The notes beneath the pieces are model-generated. The model did not search any database. It saw only the letters and a program-made list of their open reading frames with translations, and was not told the origin of the DNA. Shown here piece after piece: positions 38,401-46,678 of a DNA stretch of 64,000 nt. How positions within the stretch are numbered: position 1 is the stretch's first letter; the number at the start of each line of letters is the position of its first letter. The stretch is from assembly GCF_003614925.1 (NCBI RefSeq), contig NZ_QYLP01000012.1:1-64000 (forward strand), read 5' to 3'. The DNA comes from Arthrobacter celericrescens (GTDB lineage Bacteria > Actinomycetota > Actinomycetes > Actinomycetales > Micrococcaceae). A program made the position numbers and the translations under genes.

Positions 38401-38587
38401 CCACGGCGTTCTTGGTCTTGCTGACCACCCACACGCCGCCGTCGTTCAGTTCAAGCTCCGCGGTCTTGAAGCCCGGGTACAGCACGGCACCGGTCACCAG
38501 CAGCACGGTTGCCGCAGTGAATCCGGTGGTGGCGATGAACTTGTTTCGGCGTTTCCTGAGCCCCAATTTGCCGAATAAAGACGTCAC
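32462..38587 (-). CDS. giant surface protein 1: membrane anchor, Ig/cadherin-like repeats, Fn3 domains
   Basis: 2041 aa from a GTG with AAGGGAA upstream. A short basic N-terminus (RKRRNK) and one membrane helix (17-38) give an N-in, C-out signal anchor. Residues about 45-330 look like a beta-propeller-type region with two conserved Cys. A very conserved block (332-372, RVNRDLVVLNDVNSG to NNWDDVIPP) leads into an acidic linker. About ten repeats of roughly 100 residues (400-1470) each have an NDSDPDGD-like acidic motif, possibly binding calcium as in cadherin/VCBS domains. Three or more Fn3 domains (1470-1770) and a Cys-containing tail ending in Cys follow. It is probably an adhesin or envelope scaffold handled by the downstream cluster. 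Confidence 0.88.
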   Translation of the reverse strand: MTSLFGKLGLRKRRNKFIATTGFTAATVLLVTGAVLYPGFKTAELELNDGGVWVVSKTKNAVGRLNYPSRVLDGAVTPASTTFDVLQNSSDVFVDDSTGSTVNQVSAANLRLGGDKQLPSSSKVSFGTEVLSVTDPVRGRVWAMSPSTINSFDEEGTQPVLLASSGAVSAVGQDNRIYTADPQKGEITVTSVDANGERKDSETTKVDELKGAGDIQLAVVGDKPVVLDAARGNLFLPGGRKLQLQDAREAKLQQSSEASSYVAVATPKALIKQPLDGSTAAVVTFGGQGVPAAPVQVAGCTHSAWAGANKYVRDCTSDADDKTADVPKASGAPSYVFRVNRDLVVLNDVNSGNVWMVNQNMQLVNNWDDVIPPKNQSDDQDEDSADENTINVLPDRTKPNRPPETKPDEIGARPGRTTVMSVLDNDSDPDGDVLTASIGGNPPKSGSIENIYGGSAFQISVPADAKPGTETIDYNAADGRGLSAGGKITLHVVGPDENKAPVFKRASPTTLLVEQGKTVSQNILTDWMDPDGDDLVLMDAKADNPQDQVKFRRDGLLTYQDSGATAGKKNVTISVWDGRATATGRVVINVRPPGALQPVVNADHVTAVVGQDLVIAPLKNDVDPNGGALRLAHVEAAGPAELGPVTDGGTFTFRSNTPGPVYLTYIASNGPQSTQGLIRVDVESGKDAGNPVAVHDVALLPVGGNVLVDPLANDSDPSGGVLVLQSVTLPEDATVSVSVIDHSVLRVTDVLGTQQPVIFRYTISNGHKSASGTVSVVPVPAPAVVEAPQPKPDEVNVRVNDVVTVPVLANDTHPQGEKLHVDPALAQTVPEADGKTFISEDKLRFIAGSVPKTVRAIYNAVDPQGQKSAAAVTIHILPLEGTQNSRPQPQNLTARVVAGGTVRIPVPLDGIDPDGDSVQLTGIDSTPGMGTATVGSSFIDFVAAGDGAGTDTFRYKVIDRQGAVNSGTVTVGIAPQGEDNQKPAPVDDTVSVRPGRQIAVDALANDSDPDGDRIAIKSDGIEADPALQANVSKTSGRIILTAPGKEGIVNLRYTVVDERGATAGATIRVNVKGNIPLLAPIARDDRVTSAQTMGKKAVDVPVLKNDEDPDGVGENLKIATAVETAKPGNDGNVVIQLTDGPQLVPYTVEDVDGQKSTAIIWVPGIGQQVPTLAKDEVIEVIAGQSVTVDLNEWVKVRDGRSPRLSQADRIKLIGADGGEPVANGGTAIKYTAGKDYVGPGSITFEATDGTGPDDPNGQKATLSIRTKVLPDPNRNNPPKLLGSSLEVPQNDSASLELGRLTSDPDGEDAANMKYEVVGDSPAGFDARIDGRTLRVSAKGEAKPGVAGSVQVKAKDPRGLEATATYKLSVTASNRPKPVASDDVEPNASAGKPVTVKVLANDSNPFPDTPLKIVNAVTETGEGSAVANGDSVTVTPSAGFTGSMIVAYTVADKTGDPSRQATARIRLSVKDKPMPPSTPQAQSVGDRTALLTWTAPADRGSAITKYTVKGEGGFQQDCPANTCTLNGLTNNVKYHFTVTATNAIGDSEPSPASAEVRPDVKPDTPLAPGLKFGDKQLAVTWTAPASKGSPIKSYDLEISPAPAGQNPQIQNLTSTTYVWKGLTNGVSYKVRVLARNDAKDPSEWSPYSAAEVPAGVPATPSAPTVASAQPVGSQSQLRVTWAAPDNNGDAVSAYTLTTLRGGSVVSSQKVGTTAQNVVVDNSEADYTFTVSATNKAGTSGTSQSSAPTRAAGKPGTVNSGTVAPTGSSGQLRLTFTPLTAAQRNGSQESEIEYSWRTAYGSGPIAPGGGTIGGQPNGTDVTVNIVARSIKANISGDAKAIGSGNPYGPPDAPNVNGGKSATGDGDVHWTWNNPNMNGRPLDHFEVSYDNGGWINVGKANRYDRGGGGWDQQHNLRVRAVTVVAGGIGSANATTGNDPTPPPPPNRVAVNGADINSCTEVTGGNGYDGGTPKRCYGVASPGGPGAPSPWLSTTDGGTPVDRCGSPWGGSGWLHISGASASGKNLSGRWVRADTVHFVSGSRPC

Positions 38588-38868
38588 AGATTCAATTCCC
38601 TTGCATCACGGCCGCCCCCAGGCAGCCTCGAACCTCACGGCCTCCGACCGGTGATCATGCGATTCCGCCGTACCCCCATACGGCGGCGGAATTTGTCCCT
38701 ACGACTATCGCACGGGCGTCCCCCTGTTACAAAGGGAGCCCGGATACCACCGGCGCTCCAGAATAATCAAGGTCCCGCGGCCGCCGCGATGGGGAAAGGT
38801 CCCCATCGCGGGGCGGCCGCATCAGTGCCCGGATAGGATGTGGGCCGCCACAATGCAGGAGGATCGTC
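38588..38868. other. divergent upstream region with two hairpins
   Basis: The 281 nt between the divergent giant-protein and glycosyltransferase genes hold no gene. An 8-bp stem at 38665-38672/38679-38686 has a C-rich loop. A second, stronger inverted repeat (38777-38794/38801-38820, 18 pairs with a 2-nt bulge) lies about 50 nt before the glycosyltransferase. TAGGAT at 38834-38839 may be its -10, and AGGAGG its ribosome-binding site. The hairpins may insulate the two promoters or act as regulatory elements. Confidence 0.5.
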
Positions 38869-40371
38869 ATGACGCAGCTAGCCCGGACCGGCAGGGCCGG
38901 TACCGAGGGCACCCGTTTTCGTGAGAAACCCCACAGCCTGTGGCTTTGGGCGATCGGGCTGCTGGGCTTCCTGGTTCCCTTGGCTAAAGCCTGGGTGCCG
39001 TCCTTCTGGAACGACGAAATCACCACGATTTCCGCAGCGCGCCGCTCGCCGGAACAGCTGTTTGAACTCCTCAAGTCGGTGGACGCCGTCCACGGGGCGT
39101 ACTACTTGCTGATGCATTTCTGGACGTCGCTCTTCGAGTTCTCCGAGCTGTCGATGCGCCTCCCGTCCGCCATTGCCGTGGGGCTGGCGTGCGCCGGGAC
39201 CGTGGTGATCGGCCGCAAGCTTGGCAACGAATTCGTGGGCCTCGGCGCCGGGCTCGTCCTCGTGTTCCTGCCTCGGATGGTCTGGGCGGGAACCGAGGCC
39301 CGGCAGTCTGCCCTCATCGCCCTGTTTGCGGTGGCGCTGACCCTGTTCCTGATCCGGGCGTGGAACTCGGGGCACGTCATTGACTGGGTGCTCTACTCAG
39401 TGTGTGCCGCGGCCGGAGTGTATGTGTTCATGTTCTTTGCCTTGGCTATCGCGGCCCACGTAGTCGCCGCCGTCCTGCTGCGCCGCCGTGTGCTGGCTGT
39501 GCTCGTTTCGGCGCTGGCTGCCGCAATTGCCGCGTCCCCGTTCCTGCTGTTTGCCCTGGGACAGAAGGGACAGGTCGCCTGGATCCAGGACCGTTCCCTC
39601 CTCCAGAACATCCAGGCGATTGCCGTCAAACAGTTCTTCTACGGAGATGACCGGCCCACCGGGAACCTGCCGCCCGGCTGGGTCCTGGGAGCCGTCGTCG
39701 TCCTGGGCCTTCTTCAGCTTGGCCTCGCGGTCCTGGGACTGATCCACAGCGCCGGGCATACGGAGTTCCGGGGACTCGCGGTGCTGGCGGCCTGCGCCGT
39801 GGCTGTACCGATCGGTGTGTTGCTGCTCGTCAGCATCCTCGTTCAGCCCGTGTATGTTCCCCGGTACCTCACCTTTACTGCACCAATGTTTGCCTTGCTG
39901 GTCGGGCTCGGGCTGGACAAGGTCCGAAGCCTTGGCAGCAGGAAACTGGCGGCGGCGGCCGCTTTGGTACTCCTGGCCGGCCTGCCCCAGCAGTTGACCT
40001 TGAAGAGCCTGGTCAACGGGCCCCGGGACACGGAGCGCCACGTCGCTGCCCTGCTCGACGCCGACGGTCCCGGCCCCGCAGCCGTGGTCTACGGTCGTCC
40101 CGAGGACCGCGACCCCGCACTGGCTTATCCGGCATCGTTCTCCCGTTTGACGGACCTGTCACTGAAGGCTTCCCCGGAAGAGTCCGGGACGCTCTGGGGT
40201 GTCAACAAGGAAGTCACCGCGGCCGAGCTGGAACACCGCGGCAGAGTTTACTTCATCGGCTCAGGCACGGGCCCGACCCCGGATCCGGGTGCATTCCAAC
40301 AGGCCGGATGCACCCAGACCAGGGCCACAGCGACGGAGCGGCTACGCTTCGTGGTCTACGACTGCTCCTAG
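38869..40371 (+). CDS. GT39-family membrane glycosyltransferase
   Basis: 500 aa, about 10-11 membrane helices. The first external loop has the GT39/PMT Asp-Glu pair in PSFWNDEITT (Asp49, Glu50), followed by HGAYYLLMHFW and SELSMRLPSAIAVG, typical of bacterial dolichyl/polyprenyl-phosphate-sugar dependent transferases (PMT/ArnT-like). Such enzymes add a sugar, often mannose, to proteins or glycans outside the membrane. Its place between two giant extracellular proteins suggests they are acceptors (inference). AGGAGG precedes the ATG. Its TAG stop shares CTAG with the stop of the convergent second giant gene. Confidence 0.87.
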   Translation: MTQLARTGRAGTEGTRFREKPHSLWLWAIGLLGFLVPLAKAWVPSFWNDEITTISAARRSPEQLFELLKSVDAVHGAYYLLMHFWTSLFEFSELSMRLPSAIAVGLACAGTVVIGRKLGNEFVGLGAGLVLVFLPRMVWAGTEARQSALIALFAVALTLFLIRAWNSGHVIDWVLYSVCAAAGVYVFMFFALAIAAHVVAAVLLRRRVLAVLVSALAAAIAASPFLLFALGQKGQVAWIQDRSLLQNIQAIAVKQFFYGDDRPTGNLPPGWVLGAVVVLGLLQLGLAVLGLIHSAGHTEFRGLAVLAACAVAVPIGVLLLVSILVQPVYVPRYLTFTAPMFALLVGLGLDKVRSLGSRKLAAAAALVLLAGLPQQLTLKSLVNGPRDTERHVAALLDADGPGPAAVVYGRPEDRDPALAYPASFSRLTDLSLKASPEESGTLWGVNKEVTAAELEHRGRVYFIGSGTGPTPDPGAFQQAGCTQTRATATERLRFVVYDCS

Positions 40372-43300
40372 CACCGCGGCGCCCCCAGGCCGGCGGGATC
40401 GGGAAGGTGCGTGTGACCGGCGATGATGTAGCGCCCGACGTTGCGGTACGAACCGTCCTCGATCCGCCACCACCGGTGCATGCCCGTCCAGTTGTCGCTC
40501 TGGTCGATGTAGCAACGGACCACGATCGCCCCTTGATCGGACGAGTACATCCACGGAGGCTGGTTGCCGCCCTTGCCGTCACAGGTGAACCTGTCCGGGT
40601 CGTAGTTGGAACCACCCAGGGTGAAGGAGCAGGAGCGGACCACGGCGTTGGGATTCATCGTGGTGGTCCACACCCCTTGCCGTCCGGACTTGGCGCTGGC
40701 AGTGGCGGTTCCACCCGGGGTTCCCAAGGAGTTGAAGGTCTGCACCGTGATGCTGTGCGATTCCTCGAAGCCGGCGGTGTTTATGGTCCGGCTGCCCGCC
40801 GCGGCAACGGTTTCCCATCCCCCGCCGTCGATCCTGATCCTGGTCTCGGCAACGTCGTTGGTGGACGCCGGGGGCGAGGCCCAGTTCAAGGTCAGGGACT
40901 TTTGGTTCATGCCGCCGTCCTGCCCTGAGGCCGAGGGCGTGCCCGGCGAACCGTAGGGCGTGGTGCTCGACGGCGCGCTGGCATCGGAACTCGGTGCCAC
41001 CGAGGAGCTGGCGGTAACGGTGATGGTGGTCCGCTGCCCGTTGGCGAAACCGCCCACGACTCCCCCGGGCCGGATCGGTCCGCCCTGGCCCGTGGAGGCG
41101 CTGAAGCTGTAGCTGATTTCATTCGCGCCAGAGCCGTTCCTCTGGCCGGCGTCCAGCTCCCGGAAGTCGATCCGGACCTGCCCGCCCGCTCCGCCGGTGG
41201 CTGCCGGGGAGACGCTGACGCCGGAGACGGTGCCGAGTTTGCCAGTAGCCCGGCGCGGGGCGGACGGGGCGCTGACGGCGCCCTTCCCTGCTTTGTTTTC
41301 TGCCTGGACGGTGAAGGTGTAGGCGGTTTCCGAGGTGCCGGCGGTGAACGTGGCGGTGCGTACATTGCCCGGAATGGTCTGGGTCTGGGCGGCGCGTCCG
41401 CCGCCGCTCATCGTCACGTAATAGTTCCTGACCGGGTCGCCGTTGGTGACCGGTTCGCTCCAGTCGGCCCGCAACTGGTTCTGCGAGCCGACCGCGGAGA
41501 CGACCGCCGTCGTCGGGGCCGCCGGGGCCGCCGGCACTCCGGCGGGGTTGTCCTCCGACGAGTAGTTGCCCCATTCGGAGGGTCCAAGGTCGTTCACGGC
41601 CTGGGCCCGGACCTTGTATTTGACGCCGTTCGTCAGGCCCTGCCACACGTAGCTGAGGCCGGCCACGTTGTTCTTCACGGCGATGCCATTGGCCGGGGAC
41701 GGGGAGATCTCCAGGTTGTAGCCCTTGACCGGCGAGCCTTCGGTCTTCGCGGCCGTCCAGTTGATGGCCATGGTCTTGTCGCCGGCCTTCACCGTGGGCG
41801 CGTCCGGCGGCGAGGGCTTCTCGTCCGGACGGATCTCGTTCGACGGCGGCGAAGGCGTGGAATCCCCCACCTCGTTGCTGGCGGTGACCGTGAAGACGTA
41901 CTTGACGTTGTTGGTCAGCCCGGTCAGGGTGCAGGTAGTGGTGGCGCACTCCTGCGAGAACCCTGCGGACTTCACGGTGTATTTGGTGATCTCCGCACCG
42001 TTGTCCGACGGCGGCGCCCATTTCAGCACGGCGGTCCGGCTGCGCACCTCGCTGGCGACGGGCGCCGAAGGCGCATCGGGTTCTGCCCGGACGGTCAGCC
42101 GGATCCTGGCCGAGGCCTGGCGGGACGGATCCCCGGTCTTGTCCGCAACCGTGTACTTGACCACCATGACGCCCTTGAAGTCCCCTGCGGGTGTCACCGT
42201 CACGGCGTCCCCCGCGATCACCGGCTGGCCTGCGGCCTGCCCGGTCTCCACGACGGCCGACACGATCTTCAGCGGGGTGTCCTCGAAGGGGTTGACGTCG
42301 TTGGCGAGCACCTTGACGGTTTCGCTGCGCCCGGCATTGGCGGCGGCAACGGTGTCGTCATTGGCCGACGGCGGGCGCCGCTTGGACGCGACGGTCACCG
42401 CGGTGATGGTGGCCTGGACCGCCGGTGAGCGGCCGTCGGTGACCTTCACCGGGATGCTTCCCTTCGCCCCGGCGGACGCCGACGCGTCCGCGGAAACCCG
42501 CAGCACGGCCCCATCGAGGGTGACCCCGAAGCCGGCCGGCGGCGTGCCGGCGAGTTCGAACTTCAGGTTTCCCTGGTCGCGCTGGTCCACGTCCCTGGCC
42601 AGGTTGGCCAGCTCAAGCTCCTCGGAATCGCCCCGCGGCACCTCGACGGTCGCCCCGGCGAAGGTGGGTGGATGGTTGGCGTTGGGATCCGGCACCACCC
42701 TCGTCATGATCGTCAGGGTGGACTTCAGGCCCTGCGCATCGTCCGGGCCGGTGCCGTCGGTCACTTCGAAGGTGACCGAGCCCGGGCCGACGTAGTCGGG
42801 CAACGCCGCGTACCGGAGTGCGTCGCCGTCGCCGGCCACCACGTTCCGCGGCTGCGCGCCCTGGACCCGGACCTTGTCCGCCACGGTGATGCGCGGTTTC
42901 CGGCCGTCCCGGACGCGCACGTAGTCAGCCAGCTGGACGGTGAGGTCCTTCCCGGACATCACCTCGACCGGATCGTTCCTCGAAAGCGTCGGGTACTGCA
43001 GTCCCTGTCCCGGGACCCAGATGATGCCGGTTGCGCTTTGCCCGTCCACGTCCGTGACCGTGTAGGGAATCAGCTGTTCGCCCGGGGCGAGGGTGACCAC
43101 CACGTGGCCGTCGGCGCCGGGGCGGGCGTTCGCCGTGCCGGCGGGCAGCGTGACTTTCAGCTCGGCGGCCACGCCGTCCGGGTCGGAGTCGTTTTCCAGC
43201 ACCGGAACGTCGACGGCGGTCTTGCCGAGGGTTTCGGCTAGCGTCACCCTGTCGTCAACAGCGAGCGGGGCATGGAGGGTGGCTTCCGGGCTGGTGCGGA

Positions 43301-46300
43301 CCCGGACGACGGCGGCCGCCTGGGCCTTCTTGTCGTCCTGGATCCGGTATCCGACGCTGCCGTTGCCGGCGGTGGCCGGCGCCGTCACCAGCACCTGGCC
43401 CTGCTGTCCCGGTTCCGCCGCCAGTCCCGGGCTGGCCTCCAGGCCGTTGCCAACCAAGGCGATGGGGTCGCCGTCGGGATCGGAATCGTTGCCGAGGACC
43501 GGTACGGCAATCCGGCGGCCGGGGCGCACGTCCACCGCGTCATCCACGGCGAGGGGTTTCTGGTTGTCCGGGTTCGGCGGGGCGATGCCGACCAGCACGG
43601 TCCCGGTGTTTTCGGCTCCGATCCGGTCCCGGACCCGGTAACTGAACGTGTCTGTTCCCGCCGAATCCGCGCCGGCGGTGTATTCAAGGTAGCCATCCTT
43701 GACGACGGCGGTGCCTGCCGCGGGCGCCTTGTCGATGCCGGTCAACTGGACGGAGTCGCCGTCGGCGTCGATGCCGTCCAGGGGCACGGCGATCTTCGCG
43801 GTGGTCCCGGCGATGATCCGCGCAGTCAGGCTCCTGGGCTCGGGCCGGCTGTTGCGTTCGTCGTCCCGGGCCCGGATCCGGATGGTCACCTGTTCGGAGT
43901 CGCTCTGCCCGGAGTCGTTGCGGACCTTGTAGATCGCGTAGACGGTCTTGGCCTTGCTGCCGGCCACGAAGCGGAGGGTATTCCCGGAGACGAACGTCTG
44001 GCCGTCGGCGGCATCGGGCTGCTGGGCCAGCTTCGGGTCCAGCGAGAGCCTGCCGCCGTTCGGGTCGGTGTCGTTGTCCAGCACCGGGATCGTGACGACG
44101 TCGCCCGCCCGGACCGGGACGTCATCCGCCTTCGCCTGCGGTGCCTGCAGCCTTGCCGGCGTGGGGACGACGACGACGGCCACCTCGCCGCTCGCCTGCG
44201 CCTTGCCGTTGGAGATCGTGTACTTGAAGGTCAGCTGGCCGGTGGCATTGACGTCCCGCACCCGCACCACGGAGTGGTCCAGGACGGACACGGCGACGGG
44301 CAGTCCGTCCACTCCGCTGACGGACTGCACCACGAGCACGCCGCCGGAAGGGTCGGAGTCGTTGCCCAGCACGTCCACCACGGTGCTCCCGCCGCGGGGC
44401 AGCAACGCGATGTCGCGCACCGCCACCGGGACCCCGCCTCCGCTGCCGGCCACGACGTCGACGCGCACCAACTGCTGGGCGCTGGCAGGTCCGTTGGTCA
44501 CCAGATAGCTGACGTAGTGCGGACCCGTGACGGCCGAGTTGAAGGTGAAGGTCTGCTGGTCGGCGCCCGTGGGGGCCGTGGACTGGCCGTCCGGCGTCAC
44601 CTGTGCCAAACGCAGGGAACCGCCTTGCGGATCGGTGTCGTTCTTGAGCGGGGCAATCACGGTGTTCTGGCCGGCGACGGCCACCACATGGTCCGCGTTT
44701 GCTACGGGCGGCAGGGCTCCCGGCGGCCGGACGTCCACGGTGATTCTTCCTTCGGCTTCCCTTGTGCCGTCGGACACCGTGATGGTGAGGGTTTTCTTCC
44801 CCGGTCCGGTTCCGGAGTCCTGGAAGGTGAGCAGGCCGTCCGGCCGGATCCGGACCTGGTCGCCAGGGTCGCTGCTCCTGGCGGACACCGCGAAGACGTC
44901 GTCGCCGTCGGGGTCCATCCAGTCGGTGAGGACGTTCTGGGTGAGCGTCTTCCCTGCGGCGAGCACGAGGGTGGTACTGCGGTTCGGCTTCTGCCGCGGC
45001 GCGGAGTTTTCGCCCGCCGGGACCACGCGCAAGGTGACTTCCGAGGAGGCGGAACCGCCGCGGCCGTCGTCGACGGTGTACTTGAAGGCCTCGTTGCCCG
45101 CCTTGCCAGCGCCCACGGCCACCTGGAAACCGGTGCCGCCGTAGACGGGCGATACCGTGCCCAGCCGCGCCGGTTCCGGGGTCCGCACTGTCAGGACGTC
45201 GCCGTCGGGGTCGCTGTCGTTGTCCAGGACCGGAAGGACCGTGGTCTTGCCGGCGCGCACCCCGAAGGCGTCGCTCTTGGCCACGGGCGGGCTGTTCGGC
45301 TTCGTCCGGTCCGGGAGGACGGTCTGCTGGACCTCGTCCGCGGAGTCCTTGTCGGCGTCGTCGGAGGTCTCCTTGGGCGGGATGACGTCGTCCCAGTTGT
45401 TAACCAGCTGCATGTTGCGGTTGACCAGCCAGACGTTGCCGGAGTTGACGTCGTTCAGGACCACCAGGTCGCGGTTGACCCGGAACACGTAGCTGGGCGA
45501 GGCGCTGGCCGAAGGAACGGCCTTGGCCTGGTCGTCGGCGTCGTTGGCGCAGTCGCGGACGTAGCGGTTGCTGCCGGACCATGCAGCGTAGGCGCAGCCG
45601 CCCAGCTGCACGGGCGCCGCCGGGACGCCTTCGCCTCCGCTGGCAGCGGTCCGCGCCGTGCCGCCGTCGAGGGGCTGCAGGAGCAGTGCCCCCGGGGTCG
45701 CGACGGCGACGGCGCCGGTGTCGGCGCCGGGCTGCTGCAGCCGGGCGTCGCGGGCGGAGTCGAGGTGGACTTTCTGCCCGCCGGGCAGGTGGAGGGTTCC
45801 GGATTCCCGGTCCAGCACGACGGGCCGGCCGCCCACGGTGGTGAGGTCGAGTTCGCCGGCGCCCTTCAGTTCGTCCACGGTGCGGCTGGTGGTGTCCCGG
45901 GAAAGTCCGTCGGCATCGAAGGTGCTGCTCGAGATCCTGCCGGTGGCCGGGTCCACGGTGTGCACCGCGTCGTCGCTGCCCACCACGGCCGCCACGCCCG
46001 GTTCCGAGTCGAGGAACGGCTCCGCCGCGGCGGGGTCGAAACCGCCCAGGCCCGACGCCGGGATGACCCAGACCTTGCCGGCGGCGGGATCGGTGATGGC
46101 AAGGATGGTCCTGCCGAAGCCGACCCTCGCGCCCGCGGGCAGTTTGCGGTCCCCGCCGAGGCGCATGTTCGCGGCGCTGACCGGGTTGAGGTTGCTGCTG
46201 CTCCGGTCATCGACGAAGACCGCGCTCTCCTGCTGCAGGACGTCGAAGTCCACACTGGCCGGGGTGACGGCGCCGTCGAGCATTTTGGCCGGGTAGTTGA

Positions 46301-46493
46301 GCCGGCCGACGGAGTTGCGGGACTTGCTGGTCACCCAGACGCTGCCGTCGTTGAGGTCCACCTCGCTGGTCTTGAACCCGGGATACAGCACCGCACCGGC
46401 CACCAGCGCACCGCCAGTGGCCATGACGACGGCGGCCTTGATCCACCGGCCGGGACGGCGCCTCGGGGCGCGGCCATCCGGGAACTTGGACAT
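40368..46493 (-). CDS. giant surface protein 2, collinear paralogue of protein 1
   Basis: 2041 aa, the same length as the other. N-terminal basic segment and membrane helix (18-38) ending in VLYPGFKT at the same residue numbers. The block at 332-372 is nearly identical in protein and strongly similar in DNA (about 37470-37592 versus 45375-45497). The ten acidic repeats occur in the same order with matching variants (NDSDPDGD, WMDPDGDD, NDTDPQGG, GIDADGDS), then Fn3 domains and a divergent C-terminal tail ending in Cys. This is an old duplication that kept its domain register. GGGGGAT precedes the ATG. The gene has its own 185-nt upstream region and is not in the MoxR cluster operon. Confidence 0.88.
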   Translation of the reverse strand: MSKFPDGRAPRRRPGRWIKAAVVMATGGALVAGAVLYPGFKTSEVDLNDGSVWVTSKSRNSVGRLNYPAKMLDGAVTPASVDFDVLQQESAVFVDDRSSSNLNPVSAANMRLGGDRKLPAGARVGFGRTILAITDPAAGKVWVIPASGLGGFDPAAAEPFLDSEPGVAAVVGSDDAVHTVDPATGRISSSTFDADGLSRDTTSRTVDELKGAGELDLTTVGGRPVVLDRESGTLHLPGGQKVHLDSARDARLQQPGADTGAVAVATPGALLLQPLDGGTARTAASGGEGVPAAPVQLGGCAYAAWSGSNRYVRDCANDADDQAKAVPSASASPSYVFRVNRDLVVLNDVNSGNVWLVNRNMQLVNNWDDVIPPKETSDDADKDSADEVQQTVLPDRTKPNSPPVAKSDAFGVRAGKTTVLPVLDNDSDPDGDVLTVRTPEPARLGTVSPVYGGTGFQVAVGAGKAGNEAFKYTVDDGRGGSASSEVTLRVVPAGENSAPRQKPNRSTTLVLAAGKTLTQNVLTDWMDPDGDDVFAVSARSSDPGDQVRIRPDGLLTFQDSGTGPGKKTLTITVSDGTREAEGRITVDVRPPGALPPVANADHVVAVAGQNTVIAPLKNDTDPQGGSLRLAQVTPDGQSTAPTGADQQTFTFNSAVTGPHYVSYLVTNGPASAQQLVRVDVVAGSGGGVPVAVRDIALLPRGGSTVVDVLGNDSDPSGGVLVVQSVSGVDGLPVAVSVLDHSVVRVRDVNATGQLTFKYTISNGKAQASGEVAVVVVPTPARLQAPQAKADDVPVRAGDVVTIPVLDNDTDPNGGRLSLDPKLAQQPDAADGQTFVSGNTLRFVAGSKAKTVYAIYKVRNDSGQSDSEQVTIRIRARDDERNSRPEPRSLTARIIAGTTAKIAVPLDGIDADGDSVQLTGIDKAPAAGTAVVKDGYLEYTAGADSAGTDTFSYRVRDRIGAENTGTVLVGIAPPNPDNQKPLAVDDAVDVRPGRRIAVPVLGNDSDPDGDPIALVGNGLEASPGLAAEPGQQGQVLVTAPATAGNGSVGYRIQDDKKAQAAAVVRVRTSPEATLHAPLAVDDRVTLAETLGKTAVDVPVLENDSDPDGVAAELKVTLPAGTANARPGADGHVVVTLAPGEQLIPYTVTDVDGQSATGIIWVPGQGLQYPTLSRNDPVEVMSGKDLTVQLADYVRVRDGRKPRITVADKVRVQGAQPRNVVAGDGDALRYAALPDYVGPGSVTFEVTDGTGPDDAQGLKSTLTIMTRVVPDPNANHPPTFAGATVEVPRGDSEELELANLARDVDQRDQGNLKFELAGTPPAGFGVTLDGAVLRVSADASASAGAKGSIPVKVTDGRSPAVQATITAVTVASKRRPPSANDDTVAAANAGRSETVKVLANDVNPFEDTPLKIVSAVVETGQAAGQPVIAGDAVTVTPAGDFKGVMVVKYTVADKTGDPSRQASARIRLTVRAEPDAPSAPVASEVRSRTAVLKWAPPSDNGAEITKYTVKSAGFSQECATTTCTLTGLTNNVKYVFTVTASNEVGDSTPSPPSNEIRPDEKPSPPDAPTVKAGDKTMAINWTAAKTEGSPVKGYNLEISPSPANGIAVKNNVAGLSYVWQGLTNGVKYKVRAQAVNDLGPSEWGNYSSEDNPAGVPAAPAAPTTAVVSAVGSQNQLRADWSEPVTNGDPVRNYYVTMSGGGRAAQTQTIPGNVRTATFTAGTSETAYTFTVQAENKAGKGAVSAPSAPRRATGKLGTVSGVSVSPAATGGAGGQVRIDFRELDAGQRNGSGANEISYSFSASTGQGGPIRPGGVVGGFANGQRTTITVTASSSVAPSSDASAPSSTTPYGSPGTPSASGQDGGMNQKSLTLNWASPPASTNDVAETRIRIDGGGWETVAAAGSRTINTAGFEESHSITVQTFNSLGTPGGTATASAKSGRQGVWTTTMNPNAVVRSCSFTLGGSNYDPDRFTCDGKGGNQPPWMYSSDQGAIVVRCYIDQSDNWTGMHRWWRIEDGSYRNVGRYIIAGHTHLPDPAGLGAPRC

Positions 46494-46678
46494 GGAGCAT
46501 CCCCCAACTCACTGAAGCATTGATCCCAAAACTGGAAGGGGCGGCTCCCGGCCGCCGGGTCCGGTGGAACCCGGGTCCCGCGAAAGGCGCATGGAAAAGG
46601 GACGCCGCCGCGGATAAGTCTATCAATTGGCGGAACCGTGATTTGACCGCAGGTTGAGGCGCCAGGGCAGGTGCCCCG

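Noticed and set aside
34814-38578. Long plus-strand open frame opposite giant protein 1 (about 1250 codons)
   Set aside because: Low-complexity Gly/Val/His/Asp-rich shadow of the repeat-containing minus-strand gene. A similar shadow lies opposite giant protein 2 at 43272-46523.
16008-46678. WXG100/EsxA-like small genes near the EssC-type ATPase
   Set aside because: No short reading frame with a central WxG motif and helical pattern is visible in the cluster gaps, which are mostly shorter than 120 nt.
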